Source: Mnemiopsis leidyi
Lineage: Eukaryota; Ctenophora; Tentaculata; Lobata; Bolinopsidae
Reading direction: 5' to 3'
DNA: 39,799 nucleotides
Assembly (NCBI GenBank): GCA_000226015.1
Contig: JH154299.1
Location: 58,689-98,487, forward strand
The notes under the pieces were generated by a model, which did no database searches, had not been told where the DNA came from, and worked only from the letters and a program-made list of their open reading frames with translations. This document shows positions 9,466 through 20,962 of this stretch, one piece after another. Both the position numbers and the translations under genes were made by a program. The stretch's first letter is position 1. Each line of letters opens with the position of its first letter.

Positions 9466-11888
9466 CTAACGTTTTGTGTTGGGTATTCTGTTGTGTGACA
9501 AAATTAGTATAATCTGATTGAGCCGGTTTTTACTGTTCTCGACTTTGGCATTGTCAACTTGTCTTTCCTTCAGTTTGATAAAGTCTGATATCTGCGACAA
9601 CACCTCCCAATCAACCTGAAGATGTTGAATAAGAAAAGTAAGAAAATCCAATCGTTAATTATGGATTTTTGGACAGAAGTAAAACAGCTCTAATTCTTTC
9701 TACTTTTAAGTACATTTGATTGAACCCAAAGTAAACTATTTAATGCTCGCAACTTACTTTAAAATCATTAGTGGATGAAAGCTTCAAGAATATCGCCTTG
9801 AACAGCTTGTCTCTTAATTTATCGAAATTACCCTGCAATGAAAGCAAATATGTTAATTAAAAAAGTATGAATGTCCCGGGTTTTTATTGTTAACAGGCGT
9901 AATCGGTTTTAACGCCAGTCCATTTACTGCCTGTTTTCTGGTTAGATCACTCTTTTATCTATTCGTATAAATAGAACGTTTAACGGTTGTTTATGGCAAT
10001 TTGCGATCGGGTTTTTGCAGTTTAATCCGGCGTGCGGAGATTAAACAATCATATTATCATCCTTGCTCATTATCAGAACAAAACAGTTCGACCTCATGAA
10101 TCGACCAAAAATGGTTGATATATCATTTGTGTTGGGTAAAGAAAAATTCAAGAAAAGGACCTACAATATCCCTTATTTCTTGATTTCTCGTTATTTTAGT
10201 CTTTTTCCTGCCAACAAGAGGAGTTGCAATAACACACAAGAGAGTCGAGTGTAGGATGTCCGAGTTAGAGAGGAAATTCTCGTTCTGCTCCACCAGATTC
10301 AAGGCTAGCCCCAGTACTGTCACTTTTAGCTCTGACTGAAATGATTACAAAAGTCTGAATAATGAAATAATGAATCAGCATTCAGCCCGTTAATTCATGA
10401 TTTTGGTTTTACTAATCAATAGTTTGTTTCTTAACCATTCTTGACTATTCTTGAGACAGAAAGACTGACGGACTGACACACGACGGACATTAAGAGTAAT
10501 ACCATATCAATTATAGCCTGGATGAGATAGGAGAGGGCGTGTCTGAGAAGAAGAAGGATAAACTGAGGAGCTTGTTTTGCTATAGAATACAGGTCTGAGT
10601 AACAGGTAGTGTTAAGGCAGTTGTCCGAGATTATTCTCTGAGGAATTATAAGTAAATCATCTAAAGAGTTAACTTTTAAACTTAAAAAGTAAGGTTCTAT
10701 GAATGTGATTGACACAAGGCATCCAGATTGCCTGCATTTAAAAGATTTCCATCTCTAGCTTTAATTTTAGAAAAAATTCAAATAGAAACTAGAATACCTC
10801 ACAAACAGATTGAGTAACGGTTGTTTCAGCAGCTTGAACGGAAAATGTCTGCAGATACAGCCTACATTTTGAGGACGCTGCAACTGATGTCATAAACGAC
10901 AAGAACTCTAAACATTCCTGCGGTAAACAAAAAAAATTAAAACCAGACGAGGAAGACTTTTTGCAAACAGGAGTTTAATATTCAAAATTCAGAGAGAATC
11001 CATAAGTGGAAGAAGATCAACATAACCTTGACTTTACAGTTAGGTATCGATATTACAGTATGTTACGGGTTGCAACTGAGTAATTTCAACTACAACGTTG
11101 AGACGGCACATGTGTTATACAATCCGATAACCTTTCAATAAGCAGCATGCTATTCTTCTGTTCGAGTAAAAAGGAGATCGGATCACTATATTAACCGCCG
11201 AATCTTAAATCTTATTATTAGTTAATGTCTCAATGCCTTCGCGAGCAGCACATTGAACTTTCTACTTGTCCCTGTATGATGAACTGATAAACTGTACAAA
11301 TCTTACAGGATGTTTAGTGGCGTTGTCGATAAGTAAGGTCATGATGTTTTGTGCTATCTCTTCGTTGTTCAAGTCGTTGTAAAATGCGCAGACTTGAAGA
11401 GCAATTTGTAATCTTTCGATCTAGGGAAGAAAAGTCATCAAATATCAAGAACCTACATCAAAATGGTGTGGTAAAAATGGCCTCTTTTGAAACTTCTACA
11501 ATAAAAAGGACGATGAAAGTCGTGATGATCATTTTGCTGTTCCAACAAGTGAAATTCGTATTTTATCTGACGTTTCGAAGAATATTCTATTTTTCTTATT
11601 CATAGCTCAATAAATGTATTCAAATTGAAGTGTTTAAATAGTTTTTAAACTATTTCTATTAATTTATATCTCTGAATTGCATTCAACTGAACTGCTGACA
11701 AAAGTAAATGTTTTATGTGGGATCCAATATTTTACCTCGGAGATAGTGGAGATGTCGGGTGTCATGAGATATTTGGAGAAAGCCGAATTAAGGGATTTAA
11801 GAGTCGTTCCCATAGTGTCACTTAACACATGTTGCCAGAGGCCAGGAAGTGGAGTTTTTTGAGCCACCAGCCTCTCAAGCTCAGCCAT
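9466..11888 (-). CDS. INTS15: Helical protein resembling Integrator complex subunit 15 (C7orf26)
   Basis: Seven exons, all joined in phase 0: 11888-11736, 11420-11307, 10917-10798, 10637-10503, 10335-10165, 9832-9758 and 9615-9466. They give about 305 residues, mostly alpha-helical, with no signal peptide or obvious catalytic motif. The order of features recalls INTS15, a subunit of the Integrator RNA polymerase II termination/snRNA-processing complex: a helix like LQIALQVCAFYND near the N-terminus, IISDNCL before a QAPQFILLLL helix, a TPLVG motif followed by a basic stretch, and a C-terminal helical pair. The protein is shorter than human INTS15 (about 450). The match is by eye and weak in each block; the collinear order is the main support. 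The exon D acceptor (10637) and the exon E donor (10165) were chosen because alternatives break phase. If not INTS15, it is an unidentified alpha-solenoid-like protein. Confidence 0.55.
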
Positions 11889-12258
11889 AACTTTGCTTAA
11901 AATTTAGGATATAAAATATGAAATAACATCTTTGGAAATAATACTTTACAGCAATTGAACTTGTATCTTTTTCGTCACTTGAAGGAAATTAGGAAAAATG
12001 TGGAAACAAAACTGGAACATGGAGCTTTTGCATGTTAAAGCTTTAAGTGAATTAATAAAGAGACTAAAATATTTGTAAGATATATAACATAGGTCGACTG
12101 TTCAATGAATTCCTAAAATAAATATTTTACTCAATTGTCTTAATCACGGTATCATTAAAGTAAAAGTTATAAAATTGTGTGTGAAAAATTTAAGAAATGA
12201 TGAACACGCTCTGAAAAGAATAACACACATAATTTCAAAATTAAAGCCGAGAAACAAG
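11889..12258. other. Short intergenic gap between UVSSA and the INTS15-like gene
   Basis: 370 bp of AT-rich DNA. It must contain both the UVSSA 3' end and the promoter of the downstream gene. No motif is recognised. Confidence 0.5.
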
Positions 12259-14617
12259 TTACATGGCATAATTAAACTGCTGATCAAAAGCACTTCTATT
12301 TCTTGCGTTTTCCATCTTATCCGCGTTCTTATTCACTGACCTTAAAGCTTTCGGGTTCATTATTTTCTTTTCAATACGGCTGCGTGAAGTAACTTGTGCA
12401 GGTTTAGTTAGACTCACCAAATTAGTAGGCTTTACTTCCCTTTTCTTTTTTATTTTTGAATAGTTAAGTTTTTCGCCTGTAAGTTTCTCTACCTCCTTTT
12501 CAACTTCTTCCCAAGTCTCTCCATTCGATTTCTTAGTCGTCAAAATCTCTGACTTTGAAAAGAGATCTCCCAATTTTCCGTTTGGTTTACCTTCATTGTC
12601 TCGAGGAATGACTTTACCGTGAAGAGGACATTTAAAACGATCCATTCTGGGACAAGTTTTCCCCGACTTCATTGGAGCACGACAGGCCCAGACAACAGGT
12701 TCAAACTTCCCAGGAACGTGGCAATATCGCGGATTTAATGTTCGTACGGTGTTGATATCCATTTCTTCGATCGCAACATCCTTAGGTGCCCAGAACCTGT
12801 GAAGAGACTCAAACCTTGCAATGGCATATTGTTGAAGGTCCATATCGCTTTCATCCATTTCAGCTTCTATCTCAGCATCACTTTTCATGACAGTCCTCAT
12901 TATATTTACCTTGTTTTTAGTAATGGGATTTATTTTACGCTTTGATGTAGTTCCAGGTTCAGTATCTAGTCTAGTGCTTGAAGAGCAGGGTTCTTCACCA
13001 TCAGTAACAAATTTTTTGTCATCCTTCGATTCACACACATCATGATCAACTTTAGGTTTGTTTAGAGCCATAGCCAACTTCAGCTTTTTTTCTTCGGGAA
13101 TCTTGTCCAATTCATAATCCACATTAACTTCTTCAAAATCTGAATCATCACTTTCATCTGCGTTCTTTTGGACAATCCTTCGTTTTCTTTTGGATGTCCT
13201 TTTAATCTCTATTTTATTGTACTTTGCACAAATTCTATTTAATCTTTCCTTCATTTTAATAAAGGGCAGGACTTCTTTTTGTTCGCCATTGTTTTTTATA
13301 AGTTCTTCAATCCATTTGTCGAGTCGAGGAATAAACGATTTTTTTGCTTGATGAATTCGGTCATCTAAAACTTGAATAACAGAACTGTTATCAGGTGTTT
13401 CCTGGACCTCCAGGAGTTTTGCGTGATAAATTGTCATAGGTAAAATCGAAGTTTTTGCTTTCTCATTGTTCATTTTAAGAGCTGAGCTCCTTTCAGATTT
13501 CTCCTTTTCATGAGGGACAAGAATATCAGGAGCAGCCTCTGGACTCAACAAGTCGAAACATGTGTTGGCTTCAAATATACAATCTTTAAAGGCATCAACT
13601 TGCATTTCAAAGTTTGTTAGCGTTTTGGAAATGACATACTCAGCTACCCTCTTTTCCTCTTCCTGTCTCTTTTCTTCCTCTTTCTGTTCAAAGTTAGTTC
13701 TGGCAATTAGTTTCTTAAAATCAACGTTCTTTTTGTTTCTCAGGAAGTTATAAGATATTCGCAACTTGTTATAACTTGCTCCAAACTTTTCGTTCCATGT
13801 ATCAATAGCTTTGATTGCTGTTTTCTACAGGAAATAGTATAGATTACTTCACTATATAAAATCTAGATTAGGGATCAAGTTAAAAGTCTTGTGACGAAAC
13901 TTAAACAAAAAATGCAATTTGTTAGAATCAAAGTTTGATGTAGGTCATAGCATATAAGTTTATCTCAAGGGTATAATCGTTAAGAATCAGCTCATCAGTT
14001 CTAAATTGAAGCAATGATACTTACTCATAGCTATTCGTCGCATACCTTGAGTGTATTTTGAAATTTGCGAGGTGGAGGGAGATTGTCAGATAACTCGAGA
14101 GCAAGTGTCAACGAAACAATAGTTTTTAGTTTTTCTAAAGTATGCTCACGTATGGCATGGCTTCTATGAAACAGTTGATCTAATATCTGAAGGTAAGGTT
14201 TTATTACTTTGTGCTGAATCATATTTCAATAGTACTATCTGCAAATATGGTCAATCAATAACCGATTACAAAATCATTTGCTGATATGTTTTACCTGAAA
14301 AGACGAAATCCTAACTTGACAATGCTCTGTCTCAAGATGCTTAATAATCAATCCAAATACATCCGATATGGGAACTAGTCCTTTTTTGCAATACGTCTTG
14401 ATCTCCTTTATGTCAGCAGCATTCAATTCTTCATCACCTGATATGCACAACAATTCATACATACAACCAAAATAGCTATTTTCGAACAGCTACAGATACT
14501 TTTAGGTTCTATGACTGACTTTTAGGTTTTATGGCAGTTGGTCGAATTAATTGATTTACCTGATTTAACAACCTTTAGCACAATCTTTTGAAACTCATTC
14601 CATTTTGCAAGATTCAT
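12259..14617 (-). CDS. UVSSA: UVSSA, UV-stimulated scaffold protein A
   Basis: UVSSA acts in transcription-coupled nucleotide excision repair. It is recruited to stalled RNA polymerase II with CSA/CSB and USP7 and brings in TFIIH. Exons 14617-14560, 14437-14295, 14186-14046 and 13824-12259 are phase-consistent and give about 635 residues (human 709). The N-terminus (MNLAKWNEFQKIVLKVV; then EELNAADIKEIKTYCK, HCQVRISSFQ, LFHRSHAIRE, LPPPRKFQNTLK) is the VHS/ENTH-like domain. It is followed by WNEKFGASYNKLRISYNFLR and a charged coiled coil. The C-terminal DUF2043 zinc-finger segment, about residues 480-517, has the order C-(12)-C-(9)-C-(7)-C-(2)-H, ending CPLHGKVIPRD. The last 521 codons lie in one uninterrupted exon, unusual beside the small-exon neighbours. 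The start is the only in-frame Met before a stop-containing upstream region. Confidence 0.95.
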
Positions 14618-15260
14618 ATCATATCATATTCTTCAAAGGTAGATCTTTCTGTAAGCAATAGTTCACTGAGATTTCATTATTCAGAAGCCATATTCAGTCT
14701 GTCTTCCTCCAGCTAGTTGGTGTGGTAAGTACTTACAGAACCCATGCAAGCTAATACTGTTATAATGAAACAGTTATGTGGGATTAGATGGGTAACTTTT
14801 TGAAACTGCTGATTACAGAATCAACTAAACTGCTGATAACTAGTAGCTGAACAATCATAAACAACATTGGTGGCTCATTTCATATTGATACCTCAATAAA
14901 AATCAATAGAAAAACTCAAATTAACAGTCATAAGTCTCATGATATGTATAGTCCTAAGCTTGATAGCATACATAAACCTTTACAGAAACCTGCAATATTT
15001 CTGGGTAAATGTATGATAGCTATTGCATTTATATACCAAATGTATATAGTATATACTTAAAACATGTATCAATCAATTTAAGCTTGATATCTAGAGTTCC
15101 ATACACACAGCATGATGAAGATGTTCTTTACCCGCTTCATATCTCCAGATGGGAGCAGATGTCTGCTTAATTTTGGGGCCGAAAGGTTTCTATAACCAAT
15201 ACCTAGTGATAATTTAATTGATAAACATTTATCTGAAAGATAAATATTCTGAACCCTGCA
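14618..15260. other. Intergenic between MRPL11 and UVSSA, no gene seen
   Basis: AT-rich DNA holding the UVSSA promoter and the MRPL11 3' end. I see no further exon. Confidence 0.5.
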
Positions 15261-15599
15261 TCAGTCTCTAACGACAGCAACAGACATTTTCTCCGCTTGT
15301 TTTATTATTGATCTACACATCTGATCAAGGGGAACATGCTTCACACGTGGATCATTCTCTTGCTTGTTCTTGGCTATGTGATACACCTGAAATTAATTGT
15401 ATGGTGGTAAGTAAGTAAGGTGCAAAAGTATGGTACATCATGGGTAGATTAAAGACTTAACAAATGTATTTCTTTTACCTGTTTCATGTTTATTGCTCCA
15501 ACCCATTCATAACCATAAAAACCTCCTCCTTTTGATATTCCAGCAGCTTGCTTAATCATATAAGACGTTGTGGGCCAATACATGTCGAACTTGTATGAC
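15261..15599 (-). CDS. MRPL11: Mitochondrial ribosomal protein L11 (uL11m), last two exons
   Basis: Exons 15599-15479 and 15386-15261 join in phase 0. The first encodes SYKFDMYWPTTSYMIKQAAG, then ISKGGGFYGYEWVGAI; the second encodes VYHIAKNKQENDP and ends in MSVAVVRD-stop. This is the C-terminal RNA-binding half of L11, which binds the large-subunit rRNA at the GTPase-associated centre; the form P-T-[SV]-Y-[MF]-[IL]-K-x-A-A-G-I is typical of the mitochondrial protein. About 81 residues are visible, while the family has about 190. The exon enters in phase 2, so at least one upstream exon is needed. I could not find the N-terminal L11 half up to 22500 on the minus strand; a mobile-element cluster begins right upstream. 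The gene may have a very long first intron or may be broken. Confidence 0.85.
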
Positions 15600-17164
15600 C
15601 TGAAATTGTCCATATAGATTATGATATTCAACATTTAAATGCTGTTGCAGTGGAAAGAAGCTTTGTTACATCATATATTCAATGATGTAAGTAAAGTACG
15701 AGTTGATGCAGTTCACCATTATATCCTGCCAAACTTACATATATTCCAACACAACAAACAGCACCAAACTTTCCATACAGAACTAGAAACAGGATTAAAA
15801 AAATAACAGCACTGTGCAGACAGCAAACAACAACAAAAATCGAAGCCATTAGTCAAGGTTTGTAAGAACCTGTCCTATAAACAAGAGTCCCATTAACGAG
15901 AGTTCCTAAAACAGGGAAGGCCCAGTAAATCAAGGGGCTCGGTCAGGGGAGGGTCTTCCATGGGCCCTCGTACCAGCCCCTTGTTCTAAGGGGTCCTCTT
16001 GCCACAGTACTTTTGGCTGATGCCCCTGGAGTTGCAGTCAACACTCCATCAACCGCCGCTAGTTGTCTTCTAGCAACAAAACGCTGCATATCAGATACAA
16101 CCATGGAAGAACACCCCTTATCAGCATCATATGAAAGCACACCATCTGCAAGACGCGTGCAGCAAAACAAACACCTCCCAACAAGGATATGTGAAACCCA
16201 ATACATAAATCCAGGGAAATCACACCAGATCAAGTAATACCAGTACCACACTCAATCGCCACACACACCAATCACAAACCACACCTCGAGGATCACCTAG
16301 CAGGACCGCAAGCAAAATGCAATGGTAGTTTCTAGTAGAATTCCATATCACTATTCCATAAGAGTGTCTTGCCACCTGACTCCTAATGGGTTCTAGGAGT
16401 CCTCTGATGACATATCACTGAGGTAAATGTCCTTCGGAACATCAACGATCCACCAGGGCCATAACCACGTTATGACCTCCGGGATTACCAACCTGGTGAG
16501 CCCCAGCCCAGCCATGTCCGGTATATGCATGCAATCCGGAGGAGCTCCATGAGATGTTAGCCACAATGCGAATGTAGCCTCCTTGTCAAAACAGTGAAGC
16601 AAAGTGCGTGCCTTATATGCATGGCTTTATGCACATTTCATCCTGATCAAATTGATTTCAGAATGGATCTAACATTCTTAATTTCATATTGAGCTGAGGA
16701 TTTCGAGGCCAGTTTGCTATATTGTGTACTTTGTGCCCTAATTACGTTCCTATATCATTGAAAGTAAGTATCAGCTGAGAGCTTGCTTGTTAAGACTGTA
16801 TCACGAGGTTGTGTGCTGTTACCATGGCTATTGGGTTACCCAGATCCCATTTCCATGTCCCAGTCTATGTGCAAATCATATATGTATTGTATAGCTGAAA
16901 GCACGGTGTCAACCTACACGAACCGCCCTTAACTGGCAGATCCCTGTTTACAAGCCATGTAGCAGGGGACCAGATAAGGCTAAACCGGTAAACGGGCATA
17001 GTTAAACACCGTACTTCCATCTTGGGACTTGTAAACAACTAGGAAATATTTCCTAGTGTTTAAAGTTCACGAGACGAAAGCTGTGCAATTCAGCAAGATC
17101 CTAAGGATCATTCCATCACACTGAAACTTGATCAGTTGCTGAACTTGTATCAAGCATCTTGTGT
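15600..17164. other. Repeat-like intergenic/intronic DNA
   Basis: No exon can be assigned. 15880-15945 shares words (cagtaaatcaagg, tcctataaacaag) with the MITE-like ends further right. Two minus-strand open stretches (16251-15943 and 16602-16393, the latter containing MAGLGLTRLVIPEVITWLWP) look unlike any host gene I know and may be transposon relics. Confidence 0.4.
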
Positions 17165-17165
17165 A

Positions 17166-17534
17166 TACAGTAAAAACTAAAACCTATTTTTACTGTGCCT
17201 CTATTTACCGTGTCCCTCGATTTACCTGGCCTACTGCTATTCCCCCAAAATTTCTCATTACAGTAAAACATATTTTCACCATGCCTCTATTTAACGTGTT
17301 CCTCGATTTGCCAGGCCTTTTCCCTTCCCTCAAGAGGCCCTGTTCATAGAGGTTTCACTGTAGTTTATAAAGCATAGCATGCTTTTATAGGGTACAGTAA
17401 GTGTCACAAACTGTACAGACTCTGAGATAAAAATTTTTCGAATAATTATAAATTTTGGAGGGGGAGAGAAGTTTTGGTAGATCGAGAGACCCGGTAAATA
17501 AAGCTGAGACACAGTAAATCAAGGTTTTACTGTA
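17166..17534. mobile_element. Nested MITE-like elements with pogo/Tigger-type ends
   Basis: TACAGTAAAA starts at 17166 and again at 17259. Each is followed by the same degenerate stretch (gcctctattta-cgtg-tccctcgattt-cc-ggcc), so a unit of about 93 bp is duplicated. Inverted ends occur at 17347-17362 (TACAGTGAAACCTCTA on the minus strand) and at 17512-17534 (TACAGTAAAACCTTGATTTA on the minus strand). CAGTnAAACCTCTATTTA-like termini beside a TA dinucleotide are the usual ends of Tigger/pogo DNA transposons and their MITEs. There is no transposase, so these are non-autonomous. Confidence 0.65.
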
Positions 17535-17582
17535 TCCAATGACATTAACTGATAGTTTTACGTTTCATCTGTCTGATTTTAT

Positions 17583-18653
17583 TTGCAGAGTCTGTCTGAA
17601 TCTGTTGCTGATCTGATTGGAATTTTGAATATATTATCAGAGAATGCGCTTGATTTAGCATGCAAACTGGAAAGGCCAAAAGTCACAAAACGTTCTAAAA
17701 TAGTCAATCCATGGATCACTGACAGCATAATATCTGCAATTGATAAAAAGCATGAACTAAAGCGGGACTGGGTTAAAAGCAAAAATAAAAACCTTCCTGA
17801 TGGTGATCCCGTTCTCCATAAAACTTTTACTGACTATAGGTCAGCCTTAAACATAATTATTGGTAGTGCAAAGAATTCCTTCAACCAAGAAAGAATACTA
17901 GAAAATAAAAATGATCGTAATAAAACATGGAAAGTTATTAATGAACTCAGAGGCAAAACCAAGGCAAATATAAAGCCATCATTTGTTATTGACAATACTA
18001 AAATAACTAATCGTCGCATAATTAGTAATGAGTTTAACAAATATTTCAACTCAATAGCATCTAAACTGAATGAGGGACTCCCTGAAATACCAATTGTGGA
18101 CTCTCGCATACCATCCTTCCAAGATTTCTTAGCTCCCACCAACAGCAATACAATGTATCTTGAAGAATGCAACCCAGATGAACTTTTAAACATCATCTCA
18201 GATTTTGACAATAACAAGGCCAGTGATATCCCTGTACGCATTGTAAAAAAAGTTTCTCATATTATAGTGCCAATTCTTGCTGGTCACTTCAATATCTTGA
18301 TGAAGGAAGGTGTCTTCCCAGAAATACTAAAAATCGGAAAGATCACCCCCATATACAAAAAAGGCAACCCCGAGGAACTAGGTAACTATCGTCCTGTATC
18401 AACTCTCCCCATATTTGGCAAGCTTTTTGAAAAAATAATTTACTCTCGTGTATATAGCTTTGCTCAATCCCAGGGCATAATTAACCCAAACCAATTCGGG
18501 TTTAGAAAATCCCACTCCACGAGTCATGCTGTCAACCATTCTGTGAAAATTGTAGAAGATGCATTGAAATTGCGAAAGCATGTTCTTGGCATATTTGTTG
18601 ACCTAAGCAAGGCTTTTGACACCATTGACCATAAAACTCTTCTTGTCAAATTG
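17583..18653 (+). mobile_element. Non-LTR retrotransposon (CR1/Jockey-type LINE), reverse transcriptase fragment
   Basis: An open frame of about 357 codons contains the linker region and the first half of a LINE reverse transcriptase. NNKASDIPVRIVKK, GVFPEILKIGKITPIYKKG and NYRPVSTLPIFGKLFEKII are followed by GFRKSHSTSHAV and motif A, GIFVDLSKAFDTIDH. The endonuclease domain should lie upstream but 17160-17582 is MITE sequence instead, and the YADD motif should lie downstream but the frame runs into the assembly gap at 18654. After the gap no RT sequence resumes. The copy is 5'-truncated and perhaps 3'-broken, but the visible frame has no stops, so it may be recent. The exact clade is uncertain. 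Confidence 0.9.
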
Positions 18654-18666
18654 NNNNNNNNNNNNN
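18654..18666. other. Assembly gap (13 N)
   Basis: Thirteen N bases interrupt the LINE reverse transcriptase frame right after motif A. The sequence on the two sides does not continue the same element, so the true gap size is unknown. Confidence 0.95.
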
Positions 18667-19710
18667 TGATTTAGGTCTTACTAGGGTGTACTGCTAACAG
18701 AAAAAACCTGATTTGTCACATCCTACACAGCTTAGAAGCGTCATTAAATTATATATTTCCCCCATTGTGTATTGCTGTGTAAAATTTGATTTTTATTTAT
18801 TTATTTATTTATTTGTCTCCTGTAATAATTCCAGCAATTGTGACCTTTTATATAGCTACAATCCCGACCATTTATCATTTATCGAGTTAGTGTCACATTT
18901 TAGAGCCTCGACGATAGCTTTAAACGATTTCTCGGTCGATTTTAGTCAGGAGTATGTCCTCTTTGCTTTCTTTAGTCAAAGTCGCCAGCACTGCATTACG
19001 TCAGCGAATAGATAATCATTGTGTATACGGAAGTATCCATGAAGCCGCGCTGAAAGCGCGTGAGTTATGACAGGTGCAGCATGCAAGCATCCGAGTTCGC
19101 GCGTGCGCAACATGTACATCCTAGATCGTCGTAACTTTTAAACGACCAGGGGTAGTCTTTCCCGTTGTCCAATTTTAAAAAGGAAGGCATCCTCGTTTTC
19201 AGCTCGTTGAGCTCTATCAGGTAAGGGTAGAGCCCATATAGGTTTAGAAAAAAGGGCGCACCCTAACGTTTAGACTAGAAGAAATCTTAACCTCAATAGG
19301 TAACTTATTCCATATTAACATAACTCTATCATTTAAAAAATTTCTCCTGATTCGATTGATCTTTGAATCTTTACTCTTTCCTGGTTTACAAAGAACATTT
19401 AATCCGGTATTTTAGCTTTAAATTGAATTTTAGAATTTTTAAAGATACATTTTGAGATTAGTTGTGATGATGCTGGCATCATTATTTGTTATTTATTTAT
19501 TTTATATACTGTTACATTATACAAACTAGACATCAATGTTTTCATTAACTAACAAACAATGCTTCAGTAAAAGAGAGTAAAAGAGAATTTTTTTCGTCTT
19601 GGTATTACAAAAATATATAACCACAAAATACCGTCGTAAAATTACCCTTGCATAGGAATCAAATATAACCGAATTCTGGCTTACTCTTGAGATATAAGTC
19701 TCGGATGACG
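18667..19710. other. Unassigned DNA right of the gap
   Basis: No gene is recognised. A short (ATTT)n microsatellite lies at about 18791-18814. Base composition changes from AT-rich to a mixed, CpG-bearing stretch at about 19020-19110 and back again. Confidence 0.4.
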
Positions 19711-19882
19711 CAGATTCGTGGTTGGGATTGCAATTTTTTTTACAAATGCCGTATAAAATGTCTAAAGTCAAAATACGAACAATTAGTATAAATATCAGTT
19801 TAAAACATATCGATGAAACACAATTTTTGAACCCAGCAGACAGTATTTGCAAAGTTTTCATAGAGGAATTAGTTACAATCTG
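19711..19882 (+). repeat. 172-bp inverted repeat, left arm
   Basis: This arm is almost identical to the reverse complement of 20485-20655, with only a handful of differences. It carries an open frame (plus) containing MPYKMSKVKIRTISINI and FLNPADSICKVFIEELVTIC. A directly repeated GC-rich element follows at 19904. Confidence 0.9.
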
Positions 19883-19903
19883 TGCAATACATCTACAGTT
19901 CAT

Positions 19904-19942
19904 TTGCCTTGCGTTGCGGCAGTAGGTCAGACAACGTCTGAC
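19904..19942. repeat. Hairpin element, short copy
   Basis: ttgccttgcgttgc-ggcagtaggtcagacaacgtctgac. It ends in the perfect hairpin GTCAGAC-AAC-GTCTGAC. The same element with 46 extra GC-rich bases in the middle occurs at 20878-20962 in the same orientation. Confidence 0.8.
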
Positions 19943-20484
19943 TGTTATAGGTTGGGTTTCCTGCTGCGCGCGTGCTACGCCTCCAAACCAATTGAAACTC
20001 CTTTTTGTTGTTAACACAAGGTAATCTTCAGTAAACAGGGAAGGAACGTCACCAGACGTATACACACAATAAAATAAAATAACCTGAAGAAGATATTAAG
20101 GTAAATATCTTCTAAACCAAAACACATAAAAGATAAACTTAATAAAGGAACACAAAATCATATACCAAGTAAAACATCAAATACTATTCAACACTACTTA
20201 CCGGCTGGTTGGTGACTGCCCTCCAACCGTAAGCGAGCTCACTCAAACCACGCCGGTTATTCAGATCCCAAATACAGACATCAACCCGTCATTGCTAGAA
20301 AAGAAAGTTTGAGTTAGGGAAGTTGGCTCGGTAAAACAGAAAAGGAAACCGAGACCAAAACCAACACTGACAACAGTTCATCATGATAAACTGTGCGCAG
20401 ATTGTTGTCGCGGTGATGCCCGACTCACGCAGCTGAAGCTGAATCGTTTCGTTAGAACGGTAGACGGATATAATCTCGTCAACG

Positions 20485-20655
20485 CAGATTGTAACTAATT
20501 CCTCTATGAAAACTCTGCAAATACTGTCTGCTGGGTTCAAAAATTGTGTTTCATCGATATGTTTTAAATTGATATTTATACTAATTGTTCGTATTTTGAC
20601 TTTAGACATTTTATACGGCATTTGTAAACAAATTGCAATCCCAACCACGAATCTG
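20485..20655 (-). repeat. 172-bp inverted repeat, right arm
   Basis: Reverse complement of 19711-19882 with 602 bp between the arms. On the minus strand the same frame is open and continues past the arm (VDEIISVYRSNETIQLQLRE) into non-repeated DNA. This suggests that the right copy is closer to the source sequence. No domain is recognised. Confidence 0.9.
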
Positions 20656-20877
20656 GTCTTCATATTGTATTTAACAATCCTCCTGCATTGGTTTAAAAAT
20701 ATAAAACTATTTAATCTTTCTTTTGTGTTTTCTTCCTTTTTGTTTTGCTTTCCTTGACAAAAAATTTGCCTTCCTATCAGCTGCACATAAATCTAAAGTT
20801 GTTAATCCAGATCCAGTGGCCACTAGCAGTTTTTTGGCTTTTTGCTTTTGCCATTTTAAATTTACTCCACTCATTCA

Positions 20878-20962
20878 TTGCCTTGCGTTGCTTCGCTGCC
20901 GCGCAGCGCGCTTCGCGCGCGGGGGCTGCCGCTTCGCGGCAGCAGGTCAGGCAACGTCTGAC
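20878..20962. repeat. GC-rich triple-hairpin element, long copy
   Basis: It holds three consecutive perfect or near-perfect hairpins: GCGCGC-TTC-GCGCGC, GCTGCCGC-TTC-GCGGCAGC and GTCAGGC-AAC-GTCTGAC (one mismatch). The flanks ttgccttgcgttgc and ggcagcaggtcag match the short copy at 19904-19942. It stands out sharply from AT-rich surroundings and is probably the end of a non-autonomous element. Confidence 0.75.

Noticed and set aside
5890-15599. Operon or polycistron of the five minus-strand genes
   Set aside because: Gaps of about 0.4-1.7 kb and no trans-splicing leader signal; same-strand order alone is not evidence.
15943-16251. Minus-strand ORF as a host gene
   Set aside because: No recognisable domain or supporting splice sites; it lies in repeat-rich DNA.
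17583-18674. LINE ORF continuing through the N run
   Set aside because: The residues across the gap are unknown and the sequence after it does not resume RT motifs.
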